From DAOUAT01 sp964551735 (GTDB lineage Bacteria; Chloroflexota; Anaerolineae; CG2-30-64-16), in the NCBI GenBank assembly GCA_964551735.1, contig CAZKEF010000021.1, positions 41,580 to 105,579 of the forward strand: a stretch of DNA of 64,000 bases, in the 5' to 3' direction. The translations under genes were made by a program, and so were the position numbers. Below the pieces are notes generated by a model. That model was not told the origin of the DNA. It worked only from the letters and a program-made list of their open reading frames with translations, and did no database searches. Each line of letters opens with the position of its first letter. Within the stretch, counting starts at the first letter, position 1. Positions 7,625-16,793 of the stretch are shown in pieces.

Positions 7625-9067
7625 ATGATCCAGACCAACTATTCTGACCGCGGCACGCCGACCTTTCGCGTGCTGACCGACGCGCAGTGCCATGCCATCT
7701 ATCTGGCCGCACTCGACTGCCTGGATCAAATCGGCGTGGAGGTGGCCAACGCGGAGGCGCGCGAGCTGCTGCGTGGGGCCGGTGCGCGGGTGGATGGCAC
7801 GCGCGTCAGATTGGCGCCGCACCTGGTAAAGAACGCGCTGGCCTCCGTGCCGCTCGCGTTCACTGTGTGGGGCCGCGATCCTGGCCGCGAGATGCGGGTG
7901 GCGCCCGATCGCGTCCACTTCGGCCCCGGCCTCACCAACACCTATTTCGTTGACCCCGACACCGGCAAACGCCGGCCTTCTCGCCGGGGGGATCCCGCCA
8001 TGACTGCCCGCGTGGCCGATGCGCTACCCGGCATTGACTACGTGATGGGCCTGGCGCTGATCAGCGATGTCCAGGCGGACCTGGCCTCGGTCTACGAGTT
8101 CGCAGAGCTGCTGGCCAACACCGGCAAGCCGATCCTGTCGTGGGCGCACAAACCTGCGAACGTGGCCGCGCAGGTGCGCATGGCCGCAGCCGTGGCGGGC
8201 GGCGAGCAGGCTTTGCGGGAGCGGCCGCTGTTTGCGCTCTTCTCCACCTACCCGTCCCCCCTGCGCCACACCGACGAAGACCTGGCCAACGTGCTGCTGG
8301 CCGCCTCCTACGGCATCCCGGTGGTCTACCTGGGCGGCCCGACCGTGGGGCTGGAGTCCCCCGTCACCGGCGCGAGTGGGCTGGTGCTGCACCTGGCCGT
8401 CGCGCTCAGCGGGCTGACCATCGTGCAGCTCAAGCAGCGCGGCGCGGCGATGGCCGTCGGCTCGGTGCTCTCGGCGATGGACATGCGCACGCTGCGGCCG
8501 GCCTACGGCTCGCCGGAGATGAGCTTGTATAGCGCAGCGGCCGCCGACGTGGCGCGTTATCTGCACTTGCCTTTCATGGGCACCGCCGGCGCCACCGAAA
8601 GCAAGCTGGTGGACGCGCAGGCCGGGCTGGAGGCGGCCCTCCAGGTGCTCATGGCCGCGCTCAGCGGCCCGGCGCTGGTGCACGACGTGGGGTTTCTGGA
8701 CTGCGCGGACATCGGCTCGTTGGGGATGCTGGTGCTGACCGACGAGATCATCGGCATGGCGAAGCGGATCCTGCGCGGGGTCGAGGTCAACGCCGAGACG
8801 ATCATGCTCGACCTGATCGCCGCGGTGGGGCCGGGCGGCTCCTTCGTGGACCAGCCTCGCTCGGTGAGCCGCGCACGACAGGAGATCTGGGTCCCTTCGG
8901 TGCTCGACCGCGCGCCCCATGTGCTGTGGGAACAGGCGGGCGGCCTGGACACCGCCGAGCGGGTCATGCGCAAGGCCCGCAAGATCCTGAAGACCCATCG
9001 GCCCACGCCGCTGGATCCTGTCGTCGCCGCGCAGATCGAGGCGATCCTGGTGGAGGTTGCCCGTTGA
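7625..9067 (+). CDS. MttB-family methyltransferase-like protein 3 (divergent)
   Basis: A 480-residue MttB superfamily protein. ATG 7625 is chosen, with AGGTG just upstream; an in-frame GTG at 7619 overlaps that ribosome-binding site and is less likely. Landmarks are LAALDCLDQIGV, WGRDPGREM, GTAGATESKLVDAQ and LVHDVGF. It departs from its neighbours in the glycine-rich motif: GPGLTNTYF replaces the usual GxGSDC, so the Ser-Asp-Cys triplet is absent. If that triplet contributes to the active site, this copy has a different substrate or role (inference). It is last in the plus-strand operon and faces copy 4 head-on across a perfect palindrome. Confidence 0.88.
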   Translation: MIQTNYSDRGTPTFRVLTDAQCHAIYLAALDCLDQIGVEVANAEARELLRGAGARVDGTRVRLAPHLVKNALASVPLAFTVWGRDPGREMRVAPDRVHFGPGLTNTYFVDPDTGKRRPSRRGDPAMTARVADALPGIDYVMGLALISDVQADLASVYEFAELLANTGKPILSWAHKPANVAAQVRMAAAVAGGEQALRERPLFALFSTYPSPLRHTDEDLANVLLAASYGIPVVYLGGPTVGLESPVTGASGLVLHLAVALSGLTIVQLKQRGAAMAVGSVLSAMDMRTLRPAYGSPEMSLYSAAAADVARYLHLPFMGTAGATESKLVDAQAGLEAALQVLMAALSGPALVHDVGFLDCADIGSLGMLVLTDEIIGMAKRILRGVEVNAETIMLDLIAAVGPGGSFVDQPRSVSRARQEIWVPSVLDRAPHVLWEQAGGLDTAERVMRKARKILKTHRPTPLDPVVAAQIEAILVEVAR

Positions 9068-9070
9068 TGT

Positions 9071-9110
9071 ACGCCGAATCTGCCGACAGGCCTGTCGGCA
9101 GATTCGGCGT
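9071..9110. terminator. 40-bp perfect palindrome between convergent MttB genes
   Basis: Bases 9071-9090 are exactly the reverse complement of 9091-9110. The palindrome fills nearly the whole gap between the plus-strand MttB stop (9067) and the minus-strand MttB stop (9111). It can fold into a 20-bp stem with no loop and could serve both strands as a terminator, although there is no T-run. It may equally be a mobile palindrome. Confidence 0.55.
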
Positions 9111-10487
9111 TTAAGGGCGCGCTGCCTCCATCAGAGCGATCGTCTTGTCCCGCAGCCGCGCGTCCAGGCTGAGCCCGCCCCGTTTCAGCCAGTCCGCCGT
9201 CCGCCGCCGGTTGAACAGGCCCGGCTGCCAGACCTCGCGGAAGTGGCGCAGGGTGTGGTCGTGGGCCAGGAAACTGCCGCCCGGCCCCACTGCATGGATG
9301 ACCTCCAGCGCCAACGATTCCGCGTCCAACCGCAGCCCACTGGCAAAAGAGTCCACCATCGCGATGATCTCGGCGCACAGCACGATCATCTCCGGCGAGG
9401 TGGTCAGCCCCGCTTCGAGATAGCCCACGTCGTGCGCCAGGTGCGTGCCGGTGAGCCGCGCCACCTGGATAGAGAACGCGGCGTCCACGGCCGCTTGCGC
9501 ATCCAGCACCGGGCTGTCGGACATGCCGGCGTTGCCCCAGATCGGCAGCCCGTAGAAGCGGCCCAGCTCGGCCGAGGCGACGCGCGCCAGCTCGTACTCC
9601 GGCGCGCCGTACACGGAGATGGTGGTGCGCATGTCCAGGTGATGGGCCTGCACGCCGTAGACGAAAGGCGCGCCCGGCCGCTGAAGCTGGTGGATCACCA
9701 GGCTGGAGAGTACTTCGGCATTGCCCAGCGCCAACCCACCGGCCAGCGTCACCGGCGCGGCGCCGCCCATCATCGGCGCGGGGGAGTGAACTACCGGCAG
9801 GCCATGTTCGGCCATGAAGAGCAGCTTGCCGGTGGCAGTTTCGGTGTGCACCAGCGGCGTTGTCGGTTCCGAGTAGAGCAGCAGCGTCGGGTTCAGGCGC
9901 AGCTCGGCCATGCCGCCGGCTGCCGCGGCTGCCATCGCCGTGATGGCTTCGCAATCGGCCGCGTCGTCGCAGACGAAGACGATGGGCTTAGCAGTGTGTT
10001 CTAGCATGAGGGCGAATTGCAGCCGGTAGGGGCTGGTCAACCCTGTATCGGCCGGGATGCCCATGCTCATGCAAAATTGGAGCTCGGGCAGGGCGTCCAC
10101 CAGGCGAATACAAGCCACCAGGTCGGCTTGGGTGAAGAGGCGGCGCTGGCTGGTGTGCGGGTCCAGGTAGTGGGGGCAATCGGAGCCGGGGCCGTAGTAA
10201 ACGTTATCTGCTTCCAGCCGCATCACCGGCTTGCTGGTACCGCGGCGGCAGAGCGTGATGGCTGGCGGCGCCTGGCGCAGGGCCCACTCGACCAGGTCAG
10301 CGGGCATCTGGGCCAGGTTTTCGTCCGTGATGCGCGCACCGGCGCCGCGTAACAGCCTCAACGCGCCCGCGTGGTGCACGCGCACCCCGGTGCGCCGTAG
10401 GATCTCCAGCGAGGCGTCGTGGATAATCTCGCACTGCTGGCGGTCCAGCATGGCGAGGCGGGGGAGGGCGATGGTTTGGGTTGGCAT
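9111..10487 (-). CDS. MttB-family methyltransferase-like protein 4
   Basis: A 458-residue member of the MttB superfamily, the shortest in the window because both ends are slightly trimmed. Landmarks: IIHDASLEILRRTGV, LCRRGTSK, GPGSDC, TAKPIVFV, PAPMMGGAAPVT, GMSDSPVLDAQ and LAHDVGYLEAG. Where most copies have Ser-Asp-Ala/Ser-Lys, this one has Ser-Asp-Ser-Pro. The ribosome-binding site before ATG 10487 is weak. It is the last gene of the long minus-strand run and is separated from copy 5 by a 210-bp repeat-rich spacer, so it might have its own promoter. Substrate unknown. Confidence 0.9.
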   Translation of the reverse strand: MPTQTIALPRLAMLDRQQCEIIHDASLEILRRTGVRVHHAGALRLLRGAGARITDENLAQMPADLVEWALRQAPPAITLCRRGTSKPVMRLEADNVYYGPGSDCPHYLDPHTSQRRLFTQADLVACIRLVDALPELQFCMSMGIPADTGLTSPYRLQFALMLEHTAKPIVFVCDDAADCEAITAMAAAAAGGMAELRLNPTLLLYSEPTTPLVHTETATGKLLFMAEHGLPVVHSPAPMMGGAAPVTLAGGLALGNAEVLSSLVIHQLQRPGAPFVYGVQAHHLDMRTTISVYGAPEYELARVASAELGRFYGLPIWGNAGMSDSPVLDAQAAVDAAFSIQVARLTGTHLAHDVGYLEAGLTTSPEMIVLCAEIIAMVDSFASGLRLDAESLALEVIHAVGPGGSFLAHDHTLRHFREVWQPGLFNRRRTADWLKRGGLSLDARLRDKTIALMEAARP

Positions 10488-10697
10488 CTGTTAACTCAAT
10501 TGTTCACACCAGCCGTCGAGCATGTCATCCTGAGCGGGTTGACCACCCAGGGTCAGTAACGACGAGCCACCAGCGAAGGATCTCAGCGCAACCGACAAGA
10601 CCCCTTCGGCTGCGCTCAGGGCAGGCTCTTCGCTGACTTTGAGTTGTCAATTGCGTTGAGCCGTAGACCCGCTTAGGGTGACAAGGGGCTGCTATTC
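10488..10697. repeat. repeat-rich spacer between two MttB genes (TCATCCTGAGCGGG/GACCCGCTTAGGGTGACA family)
   Basis: The spacer begins near 10520 with a CATCCTGAGCGGGTTGAC-type end and finishes near 10680 with the complementary ACCCGCTTAGGGTGACA, with CCAGCGAAGGATCT and TTCGGCTGCGCTCAGGGC blocks inside. Related copies occupy 16598-16742 and, in coding frame, 53487-53624. No gene is visible. Confidence 0.65.
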
Positions 10698-12134
10698 TCA
10701 GCTTAACGGCTGCTGGCGGATGTACTCAATCTCCGCCAGCACGTTTGCAGGCAGTTCCGGTGTGCGGGCGCGTGCCATCAGCGCGAGGGTCTTCTCCCGG
10801 AGGCGGTCGCCCAATCGCTTGCTGCCGCGCTTGGCCCAGTCGTTCAGGCGCAGGCGGCTGTAGAGGGTCGGCTGCCAGAAGTCCCGAAAGTGGTTCAGGG
10901 TGTGTTCGGTGGTTAGGTACGAGCCGCCGGGGCCGATCTCGTGGATCAGGTCGAGGGCGAACGCGTCGCGATTTAGTGTTATACCACCCGTGAAATGCCG
11001 CAGCCGGCCGATGATGTCGGCGCAGAGCACGATCATCTCCGGCGATTCAGTCAGGCCGGCCTCGACATAGCCGATGTCATGCACCAGGTGCTGGCCGCTG
11101 AGCAGCGCGACCAGGATCGAGGAGGTGGCATCGGACGCGGCCTGTTCGTCTACCACGCAGCTATCGGTGTAGCCTGCGTAGCCGTAATGCGGCAGGTTGT
11201 AGTAACGCGCCATTTCAGTGACAGCGGCGCGCGCCAGTTCGAATTCCGGCGCGCCGTAGACGGCGATGGTGGTGCGCATGTCCATGTGGTGCAGCCCGCA
11301 GCCGTAAACGAACGGCGCGCCGCGGCGCACGAGCTGGTGGATCACCAGGCCCGACAGGAGCTCGGCGTTGCCCAGGGCCAAGGCCGCGGCCATCGTCATA
11401 GGCGCGCTGCCGCCCATCATGGGCGACGCCTGGTGCACGATGGGCAGGCCCGCTTCGGCCATGAAGATGAGCTTGTCGGTGGAATCTTCCCCGTGGAGCA
11501 GTGGCGTGGTGGGCTGGCCGTAGCCCAACAGGGTCGGGTTGAGGCGCAGCGCGTCCTCGCCGCCGGCCGCCGCGGCCGCCATTGCCACGATCGCTTCGTT
11601 CTCAGCCCGGCTGCCCAGGGTAAAGACGACCGGCTTGGTGGTGTTTTCCAGCATCAGCGCGAACTCATCGCGGTAGGGCGCACGCGGGTCGAGGTCGGAC
11701 GGCAGCCCCATGGACATGCAGAAATCCAGTTCAGGCAGCGCCTCCACCAGCCGGACGCAGGCGATGATGTCGGCCTCGGTGAATGGGCGGTGCTGGCCGC
11801 TGGCCGGGTCAAGGTAGTTGGGGCAGGCGGAGCCGGTGCCGAACGCCACCTCGCGGCCCTCCATGCGGATCGCGACCTCGCTGCCCCCGCGCTTGCACAG
11901 CGCGATGCGCGAGGGCGGCCCCGTCAGCGCCCACTCGACCAGGCCGGCCGGGAAGCGCACCAGGTTGCCATCGCTGATGACCGCATCGGTCTCCCGCAGC
12001 AGCGCCAACGCGCGGGGATGATCCACCCGCACGCCGGTGCGGCGCAGGATTTCCAGGCTGGCGTGATGCACGGCCTCACATTGGTCGCAGGTGAAGAGTG
12101 AGAATTGGGGAACAGCTTGTGATGAGAGCATCAT
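10698..12134 (-). CDS. MttB-family methyltransferase-like protein 5
   Basis: A 478-residue MttB superfamily protein. The frame is open to 12224, but that extension overlaps the upstream methyltransferase gene; ATG 12134 has AAGGTG in front and lines up with the start of copy 7. Landmarks: VHHASLEILRRTGV, LCKRGGSEV, GTGSAC (Ala replaces Asp), TTKPVVFT, SPMMGGSAPMT, GYTDSCVVDEQ and LVHDIGYVEAG. It is nearly the same protein as copy 7 (30686-32122) along its whole length, so the two arose by recent duplication. Both carry Cys at the position where most other copies have Lys (TDSC/SDSC versus SDAK). The start is 2 bp from the stop of the Tam-like gene, implying translational coupling. Confidence 0.92.
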   Translation of the reverse strand: MMLSSQAVPQFSLFTCDQCEAVHHASLEILRRTGVRVDHPRALALLRETDAVISDGNLVRFPAGLVEWALTGPPSRIALCKRGGSEVAIRMEGREVAFGTGSACPNYLDPASGQHRPFTEADIIACVRLVEALPELDFCMSMGLPSDLDPRAPYRDEFALMLENTTKPVVFTLGSRAENEAIVAMAAAAAGGEDALRLNPTLLGYGQPTTPLLHGEDSTDKLIFMAEAGLPIVHQASPMMGGSAPMTMAAALALGNAELLSGLVIHQLVRRGAPFVYGCGLHHMDMRTTIAVYGAPEFELARAAVTEMARYYNLPHYGYAGYTDSCVVDEQAASDATSSILVALLSGQHLVHDIGYVEAGLTESPEMIVLCADIIGRLRHFTGGITLNRDAFALDLIHEIGPGGSYLTTEHTLNHFRDFWQPTLYSRLRLNDWAKRGSKRLGDRLREKTLALMARARTPELPANVLAEIEYIRQQPLS

Positions 12135-12136
12135 GG

Positions 12137-12913
12137 TCACCTTGTATTGTAGGCGATGAAAAACAGCCGCTTGAACGGAAAGAGAATCTTGCCATCCTGC
12201 TGCGCAGGGTAGCCTGGACGGCATGTCTCCCGCACCTGCGCCTGAAATGCGCGGCGCTCGTTATCGGTTGCCAGTTGCTCCAGGTAGGGCCGCATCCCTG
12301 TGCTGGCATACCAGTCAATCAAGTCTTGATGATCGGCCATGACGTGATAGTAGATCGTGTGCCAGAGGGCCACCCGGTTCGAGAGTGCTGACAGTTGATC
12401 GTAGTAGAACCCGGTGTCGTAGTAGCCCAAGGCCCGTATGTTGCGTGCCAGCGCTCCCGCCCATTCCGTCCGTCGGGCTACTTGTAACATCGCCTGATGC
12501 AGGGGCGAGTCGGCGTTGGCCGGAATCTGGACGGCCAACGCGCCATCTTCGTTCACGTGATCGAACAGCCGCTTGAGCAGCGTCTCGTGTCCGGGAATCC
12601 ACTGTAGCGTCGCGTTGGAAAAGACGATGTCGTATTTGACGTCGCTTTCCCATTTGGCGGCATCAGCCAGCAGCCAGTTCCCTTCGGGATACGCCTGGCG
12701 GGCCCTGGTGATCATCTCCGGCGAGCTGTCCAGCCCCACGATGTCGGCGGACGGCCAGCGCTCGTGCAGGATGCGTGTGCTGTTGCCCGGCCCACAGCCG
12801 ATGTCAACGACACGCGCCGGCGCCGCTATGCCGATGCGCGCCACCAGGTCGCGGGATGGCTGGGTACGTTCGTCTTCGTATTTGAGATACAGGGCCGGGT
12901 TCCAGCTCGCCAT
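12137..12913 (-). CDS. tam: trans-aconitate 2-methyltransferase-like SAM-dependent methyltransferase
   Basis: A 258-residue class I SAM-dependent methyltransferase. The SAM-binding motif VVDIGCGPGNS is at 35-45, the acidic ribose contact follows in IVGLDSSPEM, and ATLQWIPGH plus the full length and the opening MASWNPALYLKYEDER match Tam, which methylates trans-aconitate to relieve aconitase inhibition. ATG 12913 has AGGAG upstream; the longer frame to 13006 overlaps the neighbouring MttB. It sits between two MttB genes with gaps of 28 and 2 bp, so it is co-translated with them. Whether it is a true Tam or methylates another carboxylate in this pathway is open; the family call is good, the substrate less so. 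Confidence 0.85.
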   Translation of the reverse strand: MASWNPALYLKYEDERTQPSRDLVARIGIAAPARVVDIGCGPGNSTRILHERWPSADIVGLDSSPEMITRARQAYPEGNWLLADAAKWESDVKYDIVFSNATLQWIPGHETLLKRLFDHVNEDGALAVQIPANADSPLHQAMLQVARRTEWAGALARNIRALGYYDTGFYYDQLSALSNRVALWHTIYYHVMADHQDLIDWYASTGMRPYLEQLATDNERRAFQAQVRETCRPGYPAQQDGKILFPFKRLFFIAYNTR

Positions 12914-12941
12914 CAGGCGTCTCCTGGAGGTGAAAGGGGTG

Positions 12942-14402
12942 CTAATTGGCCGAAGCGAAGGATGGATCAGCGTCGGCGCGCGCCACGATGGCGCCGAGCG
13001 CGGCAACGACGTCGGACGGCAGCGGGTCGCGCTGATGGTTCTCCAAGATCGCGACCACCCTGCGCGTGGCGCGTTCCTGCAGGGTTTTGCTCCCGGCCTG
13101 AGCCCAACTGCGGAAGTCCTGTCGATCGGCCAGCGGGGGCCGCCACTGCTGGCGGCAGTGCTGCGCCGTGTGCGGTGTGTCCAGGAAGTTGCCGTTCGGG
13201 CCGACCTGGTGAATCACGTCCAGGGCCAGAGTTTCATCGCTGATCTCCAACCCGGCGAAGTAGCGTTTGATCCAACCGATGACCTCGTCGCAGAACGCCA
13301 CCAGCTCCAGCGACCCGGTCATGGCGCAGTCCAGATAGCCGATGTCGTGGATCAGGTTGGCGCCGCCCAGCGTATTGGTGAACAGGGAGAGCGCCGCCTC
13401 GGCCGCGGCCTGCGCGTCGAAGATCTTGGCATCGCTGCAGCCGCCCATGCCGAAAGTGGGCAGGTCATAATGATGGGCGACTGCCCAGCCGAACGGGCCG
13501 CCGTCGGGCGCGGCATAGGAGCTGACCATGGTGCGCATGTCCACCGTGCCGCCGCCCGCGCCCGATCGGATGAAAGGGGAGCCCTCGCGCTTGAGCTGCG
13601 CGAGGACCAGCCCCGCAAGCTGGCCCGCGTTGCCTAATGCCATCGCGCCCGCGCGCGTCATGGGCGCGCTCATGCCGGCGGCCACGCCGGGCAGGTAGAT
13701 GCTGGGGATGTTCCGCGTCGCGGCGTATAGCAGCCGCTCGACGGCCTCCTGATTGTGGCGCAGCGCGGCTGCGGGGTTGATGTAGTTGATGACGAAAGGC
13801 CGGCGAGCCAGCGCCGCCATGCCGCCTGTAACCGCCGCCGCCAGCTCCAGTGCGTAGATCGTGCTCTCGGCGGCCAGCCCCACGAAAACGATGGGTTTGC
13901 GCGTCTCCTGCAACATGATCGCCATCTGGTGGATCTCGTAGCTGCGCTCCGGCGCGTCGCAGGGTTGGAACATGGACATGGCGAAATCGAGGTTGGGGAG
14001 CGCGTCCACCAGGCGGACCCCGGTCGCGACATCGGCCAGGGTCGCGCGGCGATGCGCGCCGGTGTCCAGATCGTAGATGGATGCGCAGTCCGACCCGGGG
14101 CCGTAGTAGCTGCGGTAGCCGCCTACCTCAAGGGCCGGTACTCCGTTGCGGTTGTAGAGTGTGATGTTCCGGGGCGCGACGTTCAACGCCCAGGCAACCA
14201 GCCGCTCAGGGATGCGCACCAGGTCGCCTTCGACGGTCGCGCCGCCGCGCCGGAAGAGATCGAGGGCCTCAGGGCAGTGAAACCGGACCCCGGTCCGGGC
14301 CAGGATTTCCAGACTGGCCGCGTGCAGCCGCTCGATCTGGTTGGCGGCGAGGGTGTGAAACCCGAAGGCGCGGCCAGTCGCAGTGTTGTTGTTGAGCTGC
14401 AT
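12942..14402 (-). CDS. MttB-family methyltransferase-like protein 6
   Basis: A 486-residue MttB superfamily protein, the longest here. ATG 14402 is preceded by AAGGAG. Landmarks: LHAASLEILARTGV, LYNRNGVPA, GPGSDC, TRKPIVFV, GGCSDAKIFDAQ and LIHDIGYLDCA. It groups with copies 1, 8 and 9 (NRNG/DRNG motif, LAQLKREG in the centre). It directly follows the ABC ATPase gene (41 bp) and precedes the Tam-like gene (28 bp). Its placement immediately after a peptide-type importer suggests that its substrate is what that importer brings in (inference). Confidence 0.91.
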   Translation of the reverse strand: MQLNNNTATGRAFGFHTLAANQIERLHAASLEILARTGVRFHCPEALDLFRRGGATVEGDLVRIPERLVAWALNVAPRNITLYNRNGVPALEVGGYRSYYGPGSDCASIYDLDTGAHRRATLADVATGVRLVDALPNLDFAMSMFQPCDAPERSYEIHQMAIMLQETRKPIVFVGLAAESTIYALELAAAVTGGMAALARRPFVINYINPAAALRHNQEAVERLLYAATRNIPSIYLPGVAAGMSAPMTRAGAMALGNAGQLAGLVLAQLKREGSPFIRSGAGGGTVDMRTMVSSYAAPDGGPFGWAVAHHYDLPTFGMGGCSDAKIFDAQAAAEAALSLFTNTLGGANLIHDIGYLDCAMTGSLELVAFCDEVIGWIKRYFAGLEISDETLALDVIHQVGPNGNFLDTPHTAQHCRQQWRPPLADRQDFRSWAQAGSKTLQERATRRVVAILENHQRDPLPSDVVAALGAIVARADADPSFASAN

Positions 14403-14443
14403 GAAGGAACTCCTTGGCCCTCAGCCGCCAGGCGAGGGTCTTC

Positions 14444-16561
14444 TTATGCTGATCCTCGCAGCCGCGCTTCGTGAATCACCGGCTCTACCTGTGCCAACCG
14501 TTCCAGCGGCGTGTGGCAGTAGATCACCAGGCCATCGGGGCCGAACTGCGGCTCAGGTTCGCACTTCTCGCACGTCTCACCCCCTTTGCGCGGGCAACGG
14601 GTGTGGAATCGGCAGCCGCTGGGCGGGTTGAGCGCGCTGGGGATTGTGCCCTTCAGGCGGATGCGCGTCTGTTGAGCGGTAGGGTCGGGCACCGGCACCG
14701 CCGAGAGCAGCGCCTCGGTGTAAGGATGATAAGGCGGCTGGAAGATCTGCTCGCTCGGCCCGAACTCCACAGCCTTGCCCAGGTACATCACCATGATGTA
14801 GTCGCACAGGTAGCGCACCACGCTCAGATCATGGGAGATAAAGATCAGGCTGGCGCCATAGTTTTGCTGGATCTGCAGCAGAAGGTTGAGAACCGAGCTC
14901 TGCACAGAGACATCCAGGGCTGAGACCGGCTCATCGCACAGCACCAGCTCGGGCCGGGAGGCAAACGCGCGCGCGATGGCGACCCGCTGCTTTTCGCCGC
15001 CGCTCAATTGGCGCGGCTTGCGATCCAAATAAGTTTCGTTCAGCTTGACCGCGTAGAGCAGCCGCAGGATCTCGGCCTGGATCTCCGATTTCGGCGCCGT
15101 CTTAGATATTTCTAGCGGCCGCGCGATGATCTGGCGCACCGTCTGCGTGGGGTTCAGCGTGGAGTCCGGGTTTTGGAAGACCATCTGCAGCTCGCGCAAC
15201 ACGACCTTGTTGCGTTTTTCTACCACCTTGGTCACGTCCACGCCCAGAAATTCCATCTTGCCGTCGGTGGGCGCCACCAGGCCGGCCACGGTCTTTGCCA
15301 GCGATGTCTTGCCCGAACCGCTCTCGCCTACGACCCCGATGATGCTGCCGGGCCTGACGTTGAAGCTGATGTTGTCCACTGCCCGGACGCGCCGCTCTTC
15401 GCGGTGGGTGATCAGCTTCTTCCACCACGGCATCTTCGTGACGTAATGGGTCTTCACGCCGTTCAGCTTCAGCAGGTCCTGATCCGCGGCCGCGATCTGC
15501 CGCACCTCCACCGTTGCGTCGGTGGGGGTCTCAGCCTCATGGGTTTCGGGTTCGCTTGTGGCCACGATCTGCCAGCGGTGACAGCGCACACTGCGTTGGA
15601 GGTCAACCCGATCCAGGCTTGGCCGCACAAGTTGGCAGTGATCATCGTCGCTGTAGCCGCAGCGCGGTTCGAACACACAACCAGCCGGGAGGTGGTTGGG
15701 AGAAGGCACCTGGCCGGGGATCGGCGTCAGCTTGACCGCTTCCTTGCCCGCGGTGAGGGTGGGCACGCAGCGGAGCAGGCTCTTGGTGTAGGGGTGGTTG
15801 GGCCGCAGAAAGATGTCATTCACCGGCGCCAGCTCCACCAACTCTCCGGCATACATGACTGCCACCCGATCACATACGCGGGCGACGACCCCCAGATTGT
15901 GGCTGATGTACAGGATAGCCGAATCGAATTCTTTACGCAGCACTTCGATCAGATCGAGCACTGTGGCGGCAACCGTCACGTCCAGCGCCGTGGTTGGTTC
16001 ATCCATCACCAGCAGGCTTGGGTTACACAGCAGTGCCATGGCAATGACCACGCGCTGCTGCTGCCCGCCAGAGATCTGGTGCGGATAGCGCTTCATGATC
16101 TCTTCGGCGTCCGCCATGTTGACCTTTTGCAGGATTTCGATCGTGTGGGCGTGGGCCTGCTTCTCGGTCAGGGGTTGGTGCGTTGTCAGCACCTCGGTCA
16201 ACTGTTGGCCGATGGTCAGGCAGGGGTTGAGGGTGGTCATGGGGTCCTGGTAGACCATGGCGATGCGGTTGCCGCGGATGCTGCGTAACTCGTCATCTGC
16301 CATCTCCAGGATGTTGCGGCCCTCAAAGCGGATGTTGCCGCTGGAAACCCGGGCGTTGGCGCCCAGGTAGGCCATGACGGCCAGGGCCGTCGTCGTCTTG
16401 CCGCAACCCGATTCACCCACTAACCCCACTGCCTCCCCGCGTTTCACAGCGAACGATACGTTGCGCACCGCGGGCACGTCACCTCGCCGGGTGGTGTAGG
16501 TGACGGACAGGTCCTCGACCTGGAGCACAATCTCATCAGTAACCGCGTTGCCTGTCTTCAT
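14444..16561 (-). CDS. fused dual-ATPase subunit of a Dpp/Opp-type ABC transporter (DppD-DppF)
   Basis: A 705-residue fusion of the two ATPases that normally form a heterodimer on the membrane to power dipeptide/oligopeptide import. Half one: Walker A GESGCGKTTT (about 50), signature SGGQQQR, Walker B LLVMDEPTTALD, then the oligopeptide C-terminal domain with CVFEPRC cysteines. Half two: Walker A GESGSGKTSL, signature LSGGEKQRVAIARA, Walker B LVLCDEPVSALD, and C-terminal CRFHTRCP. ATG 16561 is chosen because AAGGATAGGA precedes it; ATG 16579 is an alternative with poor spacing. It belongs with the permeases at 16794 and 17704 and the binding protein at 23514. Confidence 0.93.
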   Translation of the reverse strand: MKTGNAVTDEIVLQVEDLSVTYTTRRGDVPAVRNVSFAVKRGEAVGLVGESGCGKTTTALAVMAYLGANARVSSGNIRFEGRNILEMADDELRSIRGNRIAMVYQDPMTTLNPCLTIGQQLTEVLTTHQPLTEKQAHAHTIEILQKVNMADAEEIMKRYPHQISGGQQQRVVIAMALLCNPSLLVMDEPTTALDVTVAATVLDLIEVLRKEFDSAILYISHNLGVVARVCDRVAVMYAGELVELAPVNDIFLRPNHPYTKSLLRCVPTLTAGKEAVKLTPIPGQVPSPNHLPAGCVFEPRCGYSDDDHCQLVRPSLDRVDLQRSVRCHRWQIVATSEPETHEAETPTDATVEVRQIAAADQDLLKLNGVKTHYVTKMPWWKKLITHREERRVRAVDNISFNVRPGSIIGVVGESGSGKTSLAKTVAGLVAPTDGKMEFLGVDVTKVVEKRNKVVLRELQMVFQNPDSTLNPTQTVRQIIARPLEISKTAPKSEIQAEILRLLYAVKLNETYLDRKPRQLSGGEKQRVAIARAFASRPELVLCDEPVSALDVSVQSSVLNLLLQIQQNYGASLIFISHDLSVVRYLCDYIMVMYLGKAVEFGPSEQIFQPPYHPYTEALLSAVPVPDPTAQQTRIRLKGTIPSALNPPSGCRFHTRCPRKGGETCEKCEPEPQFGPDGLVIYCHTPLERLAQVEPVIHEARLRGSA

Positions 16562-16597
16562 AGTCCTATCCTTGTCCATTAGCTGCCATGCTGAATT

Positions 16598-16742
16598 CTG
16601 TCATGCTGAGGCCGAATCCCTAACCGGTAGTGACCGGCTCAATTGATCAGGCCGAAGCATCTCTGGCGGCCAGACGAGACTCTTCGCTGGCTTTGAGCTG
16701 TCACTAGCTTTGAGCCGCAGACCCGCTCAGAGTGACAGAAAC
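16598..16742. repeat. repeat element between ABC permease and ATPase genes
   Basis: It contains GTCATGCTGAGGCCGAATCC at one end and GACCCGCTCAGAGTGACAG at the other, with CGAAGCATCTCTGGCGG and GACTCTTCGCTGG blocks. This is the same family as the 10520-10683 spacer and the in-frame copy at 53487-53624. It separates two genes of one transporter by 232 bp without an evident terminator. Confidence 0.6.
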
Positions 16743-16793
16743 TAACCTGACAGAGCTCTCGGGTGAAAACAGCACCTTCTATGGTATTGCCTA

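Noticed and set aside
12914..13006. Longer N-terminus of the Tam-like protein
   Set aside because: It overlaps the end of MttB copy 6, and the family start MASWNP has its own ribosome-binding site.
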